In this document: piece by piece, positions 47,288 through 61,673 of the stretch
Layout of the letters: every line of letters begins with the position of its first letter
How positions within the stretch are numbered: position 1 is the first letter of the stretch
Assembly: GCF_964204865.1 (NCBI RefSeq)
Contig: NC_135258.1
Span: 10,655,001 to 10,719,000, forward strand
From: Styela clava
Taxonomy: Eukaryota > Chordata > Ascidiacea > Stolidobranchia > Styelidae
Direction: 5' to 3'
DNA length: 64,000 nucleotides
Program-made: the position numbers and the translations under genes
Notes under the pieces: model-generated
The model's input: the letters and a program-made list of their open reading frames with translations, nothing else
Told to the model about the DNA's origin: nothing
The model's database searches: none

Positions 47288-50200
47288 TTATGACTTTTTA
47301 CCATCAGCGGGCGACTGAACAGACACGAGAGTAGAAGTTTGAAATGGTTGCATAACAGGAAAAGATGGCATGCATATTACATTTCCCTGCGCACCAGCAG
47401 GCATCATAATAGTCGGCTGTAAGATCATAGGATTGACTGGTACAGTTTGCTGTTTTCTTAATTGTTGCTGCTCTTGTTGAATTGCCTGTGACTGAGTTCC
47501 GCACGCCATAAAAAAAGTTGGATATTGGACACCGTTACCTGATATTTGAGGAACCAATGACCCATTGGATAACTGCATACCACTTTGTGCACCAAGGCTT
47601 CCCATTTGGGTAACTATAGTCCCATTTTGAAACTGCATTGGTACACCGCTTGCCATATTGCCACCCATGTGTGTGATCAAGGGACAGCCAGCCATCTGTA
47701 CCATCGGCTTTACACCACCATTTATTTGTGAGAACATGGTAGCTGAGGTACTGGGTATCATAACAGGTGTAGGTTTGGCAGAAGTCTTCTCTACATCAGA
47801 AGTTTGTTGATGTTTGTCAATTACAGTTGGAGCTTGAATCATTCCTGGATTCATCATGACTGGCATATTGATATATATAGGTACTTGATTTGAAACACTA
47901 CTGTTTGTCTGAGAAACTTCAAGATCATCTTTAGCTTTCTTTTCTGGTGGTGAAGATTGAGGAGAAATAGAAGATGTTGGTTGAATGGGAACCTTTATGG
48001 ACCTAGGGATAATGTGAAAATGAGATTATGCTGAGTGAATACATTACAGATTTCTATTAATTTAAAAAAATTGAAATATCTCTTTTTATTCCAATCACAA
48101 AGCACTCAATGAAATATTCTTATAGGATGTTACCCTCCAAGCAAGACTATATGAGCAAATATCCACTACTATGTAGGAGGCTATGTTTTTGATGCACTGG
48201 AACCTACCTACCCGATTTAATGAAACTCGAGTGAGGAGAGGCCATAGGATTTGAATTTGAAAACCCAGGATGTGGAAAAAGTTACATATCGTAGAATCCT
48301 ACTAACGAAAGACTCCAGATACGAAATTTCCAAGTTACGAAGTTACAATATTTCGTAGAAAATAACTAGAACTATTACTTCAAATAACGAAAGATGCTTC
48401 TACATACAAAAGACATGTGTAGTGATATTCACTTATTTTACATTAATTTATTGCAGTGTTTGAAGTCATGACTTTTCACACCGTTATTATCTTGCTCTGG
48501 CCTGCCTCTAGTGTATATAGGCTATCTGTTTTAAACTTTCACAAAACGTCAGTCAACAGCCCCTGCTGAGAGTGAACCTGAACCGAAGAAGGCAAAAGAA
48601 GACGATGATATGCTTAACAGTTGAAACAAAAGAAAGTGAAATGAGAAAAAAAAAACAGAAGAGCAAAACTAAAAGAGGTAAAGCGAAATAAGGAGTGAAT
48701 TTTCTCATTATCTCTCAGCTTCAACTGTTTGCCATCTCCTCAAAATTTTTTCTAAAATCATCAAATTGGCTATAATGAAATTTAATTGTATTGGAACATT
48801 CGATTACTTTTAAACATCCTTCTATGTTTCCTGGTGAACAACTTCCATGGATTTTCATAATTAAATTGAGAGCTACTCACCTGCGAGGCAATATTTTCCT
48901 CTTCACCCCTTTATGTATTGTTTTATTCTGAATAAATGGCATGCTTCCACTCCCACTAGAGTCTGAATTTTCCGCACACCTGTGAAGTAATAGTTAACAC
49001 TATATCAAAAAAGCACTCGTTGTCGTTGGACAATTTTGTACAAAATTTCTGCATTATGAGTGGTTGATTTAGCTTCAGCTATGAGCAGGAATGTTGCGTG
49101 CAGCAAATTTCAGATGAGAAGCCGTTATGAAATAACACATGACATATCCAAAACGGGACTTCAAGTTCGAAGTAATTCTGGGTTGAGAATAACAAAAATT
49201 ATACATAGAATATGGTTGAACTTAATTGTGCAGTGATGGCCTTGTGGTGATTGCTTCGGACTCAACCATGTAGGCATAGCAGATTAAGATTTAGGATTCA
49301 AATCGCACCCCCGCATCAAGGGTGTAATGAATTGGGTAGTCAATTGGGTAGCTTCTCATGTAGCATGGACAGACAGACCCTTGTTCTTAATCAAAATATT
49401 GTGTATATGCGCCTACCTCTATCAAAGTTTTAAAATTCTGTGAGAGTTTAAAGCAGGGCAGGACAAAAAATATATCGAACTGACTGATAACAACAGAAAC
49501 TTTGGCATGTGCACCCAATTGAATGATTTTTATCGAAAAACATAGGAGTGAAATAAGGGGAACTCACATGAAATAAAAATATACTGCAGAAAAACCAAAT
49601 GCTTCAAAGCGCACTACATTTAAAGACTGAGACTGAGAGGGACAAAACTCAAATTTTGTTTTCTAACAAAGCACCATATTATTTCTTCCTTACAAGCGAA
49701 TTTATACTTACTGTAAAAGATCTGGCGTTGACGAGTTTGACAATGAGCTCAGGGATATAACGGATGGAGGACTGTCAGACTGTAAAACAATGGAACCATT
49801 ATAAACATCTATATGAAATATATTTCTAGACTAAATTTCACATGGATTATACCCAAGGATATCATACCATACCGTCCTTATTTCTAAGATTTGTCCTTAT
49901 TTTTGGCTTGCGTGTCCTTATTTTGTCTTATTTGGACTTTATAGAGGAAGCTGTGTGTTGTTTGTTTTATCACCATAGCTTTATTGTGGCATCGTAAAAG
50001 CAACACAATCTTATTTGGAACACAAAGAAGCAAGGCACAGATAGGCATGAAGCATTGTTAGTGTGGCGATCCTTAGGTTTGGTCATGGTTATTTTAGCTT
50101 AAATTTAAAAATAAGCAAACTTCGTGATACAGGGAGAAATTCAAAGTTAAACGAAGCTTGAAGGGTGAGTGCTTCGCACACTGTGAAGTCTGTAATTGTG

Positions 50201-51932
50201 ACAGATCGATGGAGTCCCTGATTATAGATGACTAAATTAATTATTTGAGAATTCTCTATTTCCTGTGTGAATAAAGTTACAGGGGTATCAGGAATACTAC
50301 TCGCTTGAGAATCTGGCAAAAATCCCTCAGCAAAACTCAGAAAATAGATAAATTCCAGTTTAATAGCAATGAGAAGTGAATTAGGAAAAATCGTCTTCTT
50401 CTCGCTTTTTATTGAACATGAAATGGACCTATGGATTTTTATTATTATGTTGTTGTTGGTATTCTTGGTATTTCTCTACTTGTCATTGTGAAAAAAATCG
50501 CTTTTCTTTATCTACTGGATCTACTATTCTACTTACTGCTTTGAAATTTTCAGTGGTAAAAGATTACTGGTGCCGCTCTACTTTTAAATTAGTTCAAAAT
50601 TTTTTTTGTGGGCTTTACGAGATTCGTTTTTCTGTTTAATGACAACATCAAATTTAAAATTTGGGTGCATTATTCAGTTCGTTACAATCTGGTGGTCTGT
50701 CGAAAAGACGACAATACTGTGAAAGATCAGGTATCTGTACACGTGCTACTCCGTTTTGGCCTTCATTTCCACATAATTGAGCACTGCTCTCTTGTTTGCT
50801 GAGACCATTGCGATCCTAACCATTTATAACAACCTTAATTACCTTAATTTGAAGTGAAGATTCTGTTATGTTAAATGAGATTTGTTCCTGTAGATCTTTT
50901 CTAATCCTTTGTTTCTGGTGATCATTGAATTTATCATCAATCAATTTGAACATTTTCTCAGTGCAGTCTCGAAATCCACAAATGAAAGCTTGCTCTCTCA
51001 ATATCTCTACATGAAAATGAAACATTGCAAAGAGCTACAATTATTTCGAAGAGCTGGAATCTTTCCACTTCGGCATTGCATACCAAATTTACACCCTGGT
51101 TGAGGTGGGGCTGTGGGAACCCAAGATGTGTAATCCGCGATGCCAACACAGTTAAGTCTAACACGTCTCCCTGAGAACAGTACATTTTGAATAGAAAAGC
51201 ACTAAAAACTGGCCTACTAATAAACCATGGCTCGAGTCTATAGGGTAGAGTTATGTAGCTAACTAGTAACAAAATACTCATATAAGGTATTAAAAATCGA
51301 AAGTACAAGAGTACAACTTCACAACAAATTCATTGGGAAAAAGACAACAAATTTCTCACCAAGATCTTTGTTTTCTTGTGTCTTTCTTCTGTTTAATGAT
51401 TTCATATATTGTAGTACTAGTTCTAAAATAACTGCTTTTTCCATTGACCTTGTTGTCTGCAAACACAAACATGTTTAATTTATTTTTATTCTACCAACCT
51501 GTACCCTATACTTGCATTATAATAAAATCATTTGAAGCAACATAGCAGGAGCTTGATGAACATATTGACCAATGAAATTATCACAAGCCTTTTGGTGGGA
51601 TGAAGGCCAATGCTGATGACTTCAACAGAAACCCTCATCAGGCATGCAATTTCTCCTCAAGAGGGAATAAAACTTTTGTTGACAAGCGGCCAGGGTAAGT
51701 AACCATGTGTAGGGCCGCAATCACAAACCATGACAGGTGCCTAAGGAGTTAAAAGTTTAAGCTACCTGCACTCACGAATGGTCATAAAACTATTCTATTT
51801 TAAAATAGGCCTACTCACTGAATTAATGACATCTGTAGGCAATAAATCCTTCAACTGGAAAATACATTCGTTAATTCTGTCTCTCCGTCGTTTCTCAATC
51901 AGTCTGTGATACTTTTTAGTCTCATATATATT
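47288..51932 (-). CDS. bHLH-Orange transcription repressor, BHLHE40/41 (DEC)-like; N-terminal exon unresolved
   Basis: Six exons join in frame: 51932-51819, 51456-51360, 51006-50843, 49779-49712, 48979-48881 and 48002-47288 (418 residues plus stop). The first holds the basic region and helix 1 (YHRLIEKRRRDRINECI, QLKDLLP); the second holds helix 2 (RSMEKAVILELVLQYMKSL). The H...EKRRRDR spacing and RINECI..LKDLLP match vertebrate DEC1/2 more than HES, where a proline interrupts the basic region. Exon 3 has an Orange-like domain (REQAFICGFRDCTEKMFKLI). The long C-terminus is rich in M, Q, S, T and P, is probably disordered, and lacks a recognisable WRPW end. DEC proteins are nuclear E-box repressors tied to the circadian clock, hypoxia and differentiation. 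No ATG precedes the basic region within its exon, so at least one upstream exon is needed. A divergent relative of another bHLH-Orange class is possible. Confidence 0.82.
49228..49400 (+). repeat. tRNA-derived SINE or tRNA pseudogene, intron of the bHLH gene
   Basis: The sequence gatggccttgtggtgattgc fits a polymerase III A-box (TGGCNNAGTGG-like). About 50 bp on, aggattcaaatcgc fits the B-box. It does not fold into an obvious complete cloverleaf with matching acceptor arms, so a SINE head is likelier than a working tRNA. It is on the strand opposite to the host gene. Confidence 0.6.
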
Positions 51933-53022
51933 CTGAATAAAGATCAAAGAAAGAAATTGAAAATGAGGAATAGCACTTGCACTAAACTGAGTGTTGGCAT
52001 TGCATGTTGAAGATGTTACATTGAAACGAGCACTACCTAACCTAGAATGAATCAGGTAGCTGTGCAAAACTTTACAATTTACCTTCTTCAAAATTTAGTT
52101 AAAATGTAAACGTGAGTTGTTTGCATAGATTCTTGTTTGAAAAAAAGGTGTAAAAAAATTTATAGAAAAACTAAAGGTGACAAAAATATTAATTCAGTCT
52201 GGTTTACTATCAAAAATAATAAACCCTTTTCTGCCATATGATGGATAGCAGCAAACAAGTTACCGTACCAATCTTAATGAATCACCTAAAAAATTGATTT
52301 ATTTTAATAGTTGGTATTACAGTATTTTATTTTAAAATATGTATCAAATTGCCTGATCTTGCTGGATCACCTGATGAAATTCAGTGTTCTTGTTTCGAAG
52401 ACAATTTTCAGCTATCTGAATAATTCTAGGTTCTAAAATGAAAAATACATTTTCGCAATGAACAAGGTACGATAATCTTGTATATGCAGGTCAACTGATG
52501 AATGGAGTAAGCTTTGTAACAGTATAGTAAAATCATTACGAATAGACGTAGTATGAACTGAATTTTTTAGATTTCGTATATATTTGTCAATGGCAAAAAA
52601 GTTCAATTTATACCGTATGAGGAAAGCAAACTCTACAATGACATAGCACAGAAAAATATTTCTTGAAAACAAGCATGGCACTAAACTCTTTTATGTACAA
52701 TTGCTCGAGTCAAGAGCTTTATAAAAATTCATTTACCAATACTGAGAATCCAATAAGCTATAAACAGACAACAATTTCATTTTAAATCCCACATCAGAAT
52801 TTTGTTTCAAATATACTCCCAGTCAGGTATGGTGATGTTAATTTAGTAGGGATAATGTGTTAGAAGATTGCTGAACATCATTGTTCAGCAGTTCACATAG
52901 CTGCTAATTGGATGTGGCGTTCTCTATCTACTATGGCCATACATTTAAAATATTCAGATTGTGCACGACTTTCCTAGAATCTAACTTACACAGCATATTC
53001 TAAAATTGAGTTTCATATTCAC

Positions 53023-53445
53023 CTGACTTTGGTACAACATCAGTTTCACTTAAGGACCTAAAAAAAATTACTAAGTTGTAACGAAAATAATCAAATTCAT
53101 TTTAATAAAAAGTATACAATTTCTTCAAGTAGATATTCATTAAAATAAAACTTGAGTCATAGACTAATAATTAGCTGAGAAAAAGAATGTACCAAAACGA
53201 TTAAGCCTTTTAAAATCTGGTTTAGCATTTGGAATCATCTAAAAAATTTACTGCAATGAAAACAAAATCATAATAAACAGTTTAAAAAAAAAAATCATCA
53301 TTTTTGTATAACAGTATAATGAAAGCTTCAAACATTCTTGTGTAATCTATGTCAGTACACAAGAACAGAAATATGTTAGGCTATATAAAATACTGTACCT
53401 GACTTGTGTAGCTTTCGTTGGTCGGACTTCAGAAATCTCATACAT
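53023..53445 (-). other. candidate upstream exons of the bHLH-Orange gene
   Basis: An ATG at 53445 opens MYEISEVRPTKATQV, with a consensus donor after 53399 (GTACAG). A second candidate exon, 53057-53023, has a polypyrimidine acceptor and a GT donor. It is open only when joined to the first in phase 2, reading SLSETDVVPKS. Joined directly to the bHLH exon at 51932 the frame breaks, because exon 53023 ends in phase 1 and the bHLH exon needs phase 0. Either a short exon between 52 and 53 kb was missed, or exon 53023 is skipped and an earlier weak GT after codon 14 joins straight to 51932. The true start of the bHLH protein is therefore open. Confidence 0.4.
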
Positions 53446-56400
53446 CTTAAGGAGTCAGGGAGTCCTCCTATTCCAGTATTCAATAGTTTATTCAAAATTA
53501 ATCCAAGAATAGCATCTGTTACCTGATAGTGTTAGGATCTTTTATGCATAGGCTAGGTTTGTCTGTTAACATAGGATGGAATTTATAGTCTACTGGTACC
53601 GGTACCGGTACTTATTATTATCGTGGATTGTGGAACAACCCCCCCAAGAAAACTGAAAATCGAAGCTATACTGTAGGATAACTAAAAACCATCTCAGCGA
53701 CAGTACATGTACGGTGTCGTCCCATGTGAACATCTGTGCTGCAAACCAGCAAACAGACCGCAGATACCACCAGAGACCAGACTACTTGTTTTGCTTTACT
53801 TACATACTTTATTCTGCAACTTACCGCAGCACGTTTACAACTTCGCGTTTGATTTACCTTTGTGATATGAGGGTATCACAAATCCCTAGCAAGATTCCAT
53901 ACGTAAAATAATAATGTTCACCTATCAAATTTTTGGTGTCCTTTATTTATCTTTTTGTTTGTTTAAACATTAGCGGCGCGTTCTTGATTGACTATAAACT
54001 GCATATAAATATTTACTTCAACACTGCTGTTAATTTTCAACTACTTGAGTAATGATGTAAAATAGTGAAATATTAGAATTGAAAATATTTATTGTGCAAA
54101 TAGAATCTCGCTATAAATATGCGGTTGTAACGAGAATCAAATCACGTGCGATGATTCCGGAATCTTTTTGATCACGAGACAACGCGAGCGACGCGCCGGA
54201 CACGTGTTCGTACGGTAAGCGTTAAATCTCCAAGATAACAAACGTAATTTTCCAAAGTTAAAAATCAGTAGCGATGGTTTCAGTATAGCTGGCAGTCCCT
54301 ATACAGAATCAGCCAATTAAAGACATGACAATTTGGATCCAAAGCGCTCAAATTTTATTATAGAGATGAGTCTGCTACCGGTATACCACCATTAATTGAG
54401 GAATAATATACTATACATCCTTATCCACCGAAAAATAAAAGACTTTATTCATTCTCCAATTACAGTCCACAAACTGGTAAAGAGCAGTGTAACTTATACC
54501 AGACATTATTATGCAATGAAGGTGGTTTTTGATAGGGAATTTTATGCTGATAGACTAGAAGCAGCACAAAAATTGATGAAAAAAAAAGATCGAAATTAAA
54601 TTCGAATTAATAAAATGATTTTTAAATGTATGTAGCGAACGAGTTGAAAAAATAGCTATCAGCTACTGGCAAAATATGTAGTTCTGGTTGTAATTGTAAA
54701 AAAATGATGATGCTCGATACATGCTTAGCTTCCTACTTATGAATTCTTAAAAACCGCTGGAACGAAAATCGACCGCAGCTCGGAAATGGCCCTTGATGAC
54801 GTAGAACTGAAAACTTATTCCAGAACTTGCATTCATCGGTATATATTTACGCTTCATCGCACATTCGCGAGTAGGGTGTTTACCCTATGTTCTTGTCATT
54901 TAACCCTAGTTCCTCATCGCGTAGTTTCATGACGATTGCAACAATAACGTAATATAAAACATAAAGGCTAATGCATACGAAGCTCTGACTGAAAGGGGAT
55001 TGAGCAATGACCTTTTTTGTAATAAACGTACCGTTACCGGCTTCGAAAAACTAATTCTAGAGCAAGCTTTTTCGGCTGTTTGATCTAATATTCAGTTGGT
55101 GTATGCTTTCAAGTCACACTGTTATATAAACCAACTTTGCACATGGTTTAAGTTACAACTTGAGCGTTTGGACAGTACAAATTGATAATACACTTGCCAA
55201 GTGCCGAAGAAAGTGAGAGAGAGATTTATTTTTTCGTCAATCAAAAATAACAGTCATCGTAATAATAATAAAAATAACAATAAGAAATAAATTAGTTTGG
55301 TATAGACAGGAGGGAGTGATACGACCAGGCGGTCATCAAAGTCAAATCCCCCCTTCAAGCTATTATGTTTAAGATCCACAGTTTCAGATGACTAAAATAT
55401 TGGGGAGGAACATTCTAGAATTTAAAATTTTATTCTCAAAATGGAAGAATAAAATTGGGGAGGGGAATGCTAGGGTAACTCATTTTTATTTATTTATGTT
55501 GAGCGGGTACGCATTGAAGATGTAACGAACATGATCTGCTTTGATTTGTCTAGTTAGGAGGGGGGAAAATAGTTAATAGAACCTATCAAGCATTATTTCA
55601 GCATAATAATCAACATTTTTTTGCTTGCAGAGAGATGTCAAAGTAGTATATAAAACGACAAGTGAAAGATAAATAAAAATGTAAATAATTATAATAGTAT
55701 GAGTTGATGTAACAGCAAAATATAATGCAGTATCGTAATTTCATTATCACAAAATATGAATATAAAAAGCATCATTGGCGAGTTGTACATGAATAGGAGG
55801 AGAATGAATTCTAGGGAATGGTACTAGATTAATGTATCAAGTCAAAGGGTCACGAATGTAGAGCACTTCAACCTAAACACTTAACATTGCCAATTGTGTT
55901 AGAGGATTTATTTCAATGTTAAATAATTGAAATATAATTTTTTTTTATGATTGAGTAAATATTTGATTTATAATGGACACTATGATTTAACAAGTCTAAA
56001 GATGCGAAAAATTTTCACATTTTAACAGGATGTACTATTGAGTTGGTAGTACTCCACTGCTATAATGATGGATTATGAAACCAGGAGGAAATTATTCAAT
56101 GATGCCTAGAACCACAGTAGGCCCGAACGATTGTATAATATATACAGGAAGTACTCAAGACATGTATGCTCAAAGAAGAGTATAAGCTGCAAAATACTAT
56201 ACATAATATATATATATTAATATACCTAGAACCCGTTCGATCAGATAAGAAAATATGATATAATAGACGTACAATTTGTAATAATGAATTTCAATTTGAA
56301 TGACAGAAGTACAATGTTAGGTGACATCTCTAATTATATACACTTGGAATAATACAAAGTCTAAATGATCTCTACTATACAAAATATCATATTCCAGAAT

Positions 56401-59400
56401 ATGAATAGTTGTGAGAGATTTTTCATTATTGTTCTGTCCCTTATCAATTTTTATAATCCATATTGCCCACATATAGGGGCGAATGTCCCAGTTTGGTATG
56501 GACTCAACGTAGGAAGAGAATGCAGCTTTTCTTATCAGTATATACAATAATAATGATTTAAGACGTATAAATGCAAGTTTGAACACAGGACATTGGATGC
56601 AGCAATTCATATCAACATATACAATAATAATGATTTGAGATATAAATCCTTTAGATTGGATTAATAATATAAATTCAAGTTTGGTTTAACATAGAAAATA
56701 GAATGCAGCAATTCATATCAACATATACAATAATAAAGATTTGAGATATATATCCTTTAGATTGGATTAAATAATATAAATGCAAGTTTGGTTTAACATA
56801 GAAAATAGAATGCAGCAATTTATATCAACATATACAATAATCTTGATTTGAGACATAAATGCAAGTTTAAACACAGAAAAAATAGGATTCAGCAACTTAT
56901 AGTGTAGTGTAGCAATTTAAAGTAAACGTAGAATAACCAGTAATGATTTAGTTTTTATTCATTTCACATTATTATGCAACAAGACACTGTTGCATGCTGA
57001 ACGTTGCTAAACTGAGATTCCCTGTTCAATCCTGTGTAATTTCCAGAATAAAAAAAAAACGTTTAGGTTCATCCAATTAGCTCTTGCATATTAATGGATA
57101 TATTTATACAGCGGCCTGCTTGGAATGTCAAAGAACATCTTTTAAAGTCAATGCAAAACCTATAACCCAACGCATCAACTAATGGAAATTTGTGAAAAAA
57201 AAACTTTATTGGCGCGAATGAATTACATGTGAGGAAAACTTGTAATAAAATGTTAAAAATAAATGAAGATTTAATAAACTGAGTCAGGTAGTGTTATTTT
57301 CCGGCTGCGGACAGGAGTTTCCATGGACTTCAACATAATTTTGAGGATGAAACGATCCTTCAAATAGAGGTCTTCTTTTAAGGCCATGGAAACTTCAGAA
57401 CAGACTTGTTAAAAAAAATTGATCCATATTTTTCGTCTTGTTTCATGCTTTGGGACAGACCAGTCACTGTGAATTCTGCTGTAGCCACCAACTACACTTC
57501 CCGTCCGCTAGTGTTAGAAAGAACATATATGCTAATTCTAATATAATATATATATAATTTATATAATATATATAAACCGACAATATAACAAAATGACTAA
57601 TTACAGTATCTCTAGAGCAGAACAAACCCTCATAAATTATAAAATCTGAATGATTTAAGACAAAAAATAGCCTGGAATATGTTATTTCACAAAACAAGTT
57701 ACAGAAAAAGTTCCTGCACAGAAATCGAGTATATCTCGATCCGTCAAGATTACTTCAATTTCTAATATTGCAACAATATTATTTAAAGATATTAATATGT
57801 ATTTAAACTACTTAGCGAATGTACCGCCCAGTGGAATAAACATACGGTTCAAATTGAGTACACAAAACGATATAATTGCCTTTGACCTAATGCAAAATTT
57901 CGCCGACGAGTTCTCACTACTACGTCATCAACTGGACATACTGATTTGCGGTTAAATTTTAAAAATTCGAGTCTCGCAAACGAAGTCCATTTTATGTTAA
58001 CGGTTAACGCCAAAAATCTTAAAAAGTTATATAGAATTTAATTCGCCACAAAAATGTTTGCGTGATAACCCACCTTTAACGACAGTTTTGTCGCTTCCAA
58101 AAAGAAGTTTTGTAGCTTCATTTGCCAATTAATTGTTATCCCAGCTGGCGACTTCTGTATGTTTCACCACTTCCCGTACTTTAATTTAATGAGTTCCCTT
58201 GAGGACTGCTCAAACTTAGGAATTCCTATCTGTCTCAACTTGAAAGTCCCCCTCATCGTACTGGCACCACATCTCACATGTCACTTGCGCCAAGCATAAT
58301 TTTATTTTACCCATCATCAAATGGAACTGCAGCTGCGTTCATTTTATCGATTAGTGAGCCTCAGAAACCGTTGCCATGTTGCCGAACGGCCCTTCAGAAA
58401 GCAGTGTAGCGAATACTTGAGGAATACAGTCCTTCAATATAGTGATTGATCATCTATGAAAACTTTTATTAAATGAAAAAATTTATGCGAATAACGCTAC
58501 TCGTGGACAACAAATTTTAAATAATCAACTATTTTTGAAGAAAACTATTTCTGTCACTCCTTTCACAACCAATCTTAACACTATTATATATATATATGCA
58601 CAATATATTTCATGTAGACTATATATATATACTATCTATACATACACCTGTTTTTCGCTCTATCCCTCCTTCTGCTTTTCCTTTCCCATTTTTCAGCATG
58701 TGACGATAAACAAAATTTGAATTTTTTTTTCTCCTTTCTCCCACGTCCAGATCAAGATTGTATTTCAGCAATGCTTTTTTATAATGAGCGGCAATGTGAA
58801 TGATCAATGTTGATGGCCACATGGAACAATGCCGTACATAGGCGACAAAATAGTAAATATTTCTGGTGTAAATAGACTTTGGCATATCTGTAGAAAATAT
58901 CGAATCCACATACTTGAACATAATAAACTCTAGTGTTATTTATAATAACATATAGTCAAAGAATGTTATTGTCATTCTTTTTTCATGCTCAGAAAAGCAG
59001 AGAAAATCATTCACAGAAATTTAACTAATGAGTTGTTCCGTCTATTTGCCAATAATCGCAAAACGATAAGAATGATTTTAGAATTTATTGTACAAACCGA
59101 GGATTACAAAACCGGTACACCTCCTACATATTACACTGAACGACGTGGCATATTATATATATATATGCTGACCACAACAGTATGAGATAGTTTCATATAA
59201 AAAGTTCAAGCAATGTATTACATAATCTTTAGACAACAAATGGAAAGTGAGATGAAGGTAGTTGCATACTCTTCTGCAAACAATTCACGTCTCGTAAGGT
59301 GACTCATTCAGAGGTCATGCATTGTTCCCTGCTGCAGAATACTGCAGACAATGGCAAACTAGCCGTTTAGCTGCTGAACATGGTTTCGCCGAAATCAAAA

Positions 59401-61673
59401 GGCAGAATAAAGTTTTGCATAGAACGAGGAGACGCAAAAAAGTTTAAAAAAAATTGAAAAATATTACAGTATTGTTCTTCTGGGATACACTTACATCTTA
59501 GCACGTGAACATTGCCAAACCAATTATTTATCAAGAAGCTTTATACGTCCACTTCGCGTCCAGTAATATCTTTGGTGGAAAATCAAAACGGACATCCATT
59601 AAAGCCTGGTGCCGTGACTAATGCCAGTTGAAGAATCAATTTTATGCTACAAGGGAAAATATTATAAGCACTTTATTTCTATGGGTAAGATAAAGTATAT
59701 GTTTGAATAGGTTATTTAATTCTAAAAAGAAAATACAGCATCTTAAGAAATACTTTTCACTAAAATAAAATTTGGTTTTACTTTTCGGTGCCGATCTACT
59801 TTATTGAATGATCATTTACCTATAATCGTGTTGCGGAATGACTACTAGCATTAGCTAATCGACCCATAAAGCGAACCAATTTTATAATTCTATAATTGCC
59901 GTCTGTGCATGGGGGAGGCCAGGGTTACTGGCGATGTACCAAAATAAAAGTACTCAAAACCGAAAACTCCTCAGAAAAGATAACCTGGAAATTCATCAGC
60001 ATTATATATACATCTTGAACATATTTATTTGTATTAACTTCAAATATTGGACAAATGAGTTGGGTGTCAAATATGGTTAGAAGTTGTAATTGAATTACGT
60101 TCAAGACTTGAACGTGGCAGCTCGTTTCTCAGCAATCATTCACGTATGATTGTATATGAAGGATCAATCAACATCAGAATGTAAGACAACTGAAGCAATC
60201 ATACCTACATTTTAACTAATTATATATTGCATTGTAGTATGTATTGATTGTAGTATGTAGATTTGGATGGCTGGCGTCGGTTTCGGTCAAATGAACATGA
60301 CAGTATATAAAAACACTGTTCAGCATTTTCCACATATACCCGTCCACGCGTGTCTCACGCATCGTTGTAAATTGTTTTGAATCCTGATGACTGCATTCAA
60401 ATTATTCAAGCATCATCTTTGTTTATGTTTGATGTTGATAGACACTCTTTCATATAATTATTCGAATGGATAAGTGCAGGAAGAGAGGGGAACTAATTGA
60501 ATTAACTCTTAAATGACGCATTAGGACTGTAGGAATCAGTTGCGCTTGAAGTCTATCTGACAGTGTCTGTAGTATACATAAACTGCACAATGCGATCAAA
60601 TTTATAGACATATTTATCCGCTAGAAAAACACATCAATTACACGAAATTCACTTAGATTATCAAGATTTCAGATTTAAGTACTGTTGTTGGACATTTTTT
60701 GTATTGAAGGAGGTTTCAACAGTTACGCATTATTACTGTATATTTTACTAGTTATTTTTCGAAGCGCTTTTATTACTAAACGCAGTAAATGTCTCTCGCC
60801 AGTCGAGCTCGGAAGTCAAAAAGAAAATTTGAGTAAGCATAGCGATATATTTTTTCCAGTGAATGTTCTGATGAAATACTTTGATATTTCGAAAGATATT
60901 GTTTTGTTGTGTACTGTCTGACTATGTATATATCCTTGACTTGATTCATAGCATATGAAATTTGATACTATCTTGAAATAATAAACAACTTAAGCGTATT
61001 TGGCGTTTATCGAGATAGTGCAGCAATTCAACGATTTTATTTTTATCAAACAGGTATTCGAGATACAAATTATCTTATGCCGAAGGCAGAGTGAATTGTA
61101 TCACCCATCCCTGCTTCGTGAATATTTCTCATAAATCCAATTTTTTTGGACCTTGTCGACTCATTTCATATTGCTGGAAACCTATGATACATTTCTAATT
61201 TGCTTTCCCAGTGTATCTAGGTCAGCGAACTTTCCAGCGGGTCATGTCATGGAATCTACTGTTAATTTATAATCGCTTTAAAATGATAATCACTGACTTG
61301 TCAATCCAAGTTTTCTCAGTCTACAAGCTTTCCCAGTCTTTCGGCAATGTCGAAACGAGCCTTGAGCTTGATATCCTCGTCAGGTCTTTAGTATATATAT
61401 ATGTTCGTTCTGATATTAACCGTAATGACGCATCCAATCTACGTGGGTAAACCACTCAAAATGAAATTGATCGAAGGTTCAGATATTTGTCGTGATATTT
61501 CAGCTACATAACGCAATCTAATAATAGGGAAGGTAATATATATCAGTTCGAATGTTGTAATTCAATTAAATTGTAGTTCAATTAACGTACATGTTTAAAA
61601 AAAGTTTTGTTTTGGACGATAAGATGTTGATTCCGGAATAGCAGCCGATGTAAGCCAATATCGCACTAGTCTC
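53446..61673. other. intergenic, no gene recognised
   Basis: About 8 kb upstream of the bHLH gene. It contains the tandem repeat at 56530 and several AT or TA microsatellites (57536-57575, 58584-58632). A tttattttttcgtca retroposon-like end is at about 55219. Short frames at 54396 and 58985 are not supported by motifs or splice sites. Promoter or enhancer sequence for the bHLH gene could lie here but cannot be read off. Confidence 0.55.
56530..56905 (+). repeat. AT-rich tandem repeat, unit about 106 bp
   Basis: The word tatacaataat recurs at 56541, 56618, 56724 and 56831. The middle units are 106-107 bp and nearly identical; the first and last are shortened by internal deletion. No function is suggested. 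Confidence 0.85.

Noticed and set aside
49860-50110. cgtccttatttctaag and ccttatttttggc words as a hAT end
   Set aside because: They are suggestive, but no inverted partner or duplication was found.
54396-54599. 67-codon plus-strand frame ending in a lysine-rich tail
   Set aside because: The tail reflects an A-run. No homologue was recognised.
58619-58921. 100-codon minus-strand frame with a basic, charged middle
   Set aside because: It has no recognised domain, starts in AT microsatellite sequence, and lacks splice-site support.
61280-61385. Minus-strand stretch reading PDEDIKLKARFDIAERLGKL
   Set aside because: It looks protein-like and follows an AG, but there is no joined exon or known family. 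The frame is only about 20 codons, and the same DNA is an imperfect palindrome-like stretch.
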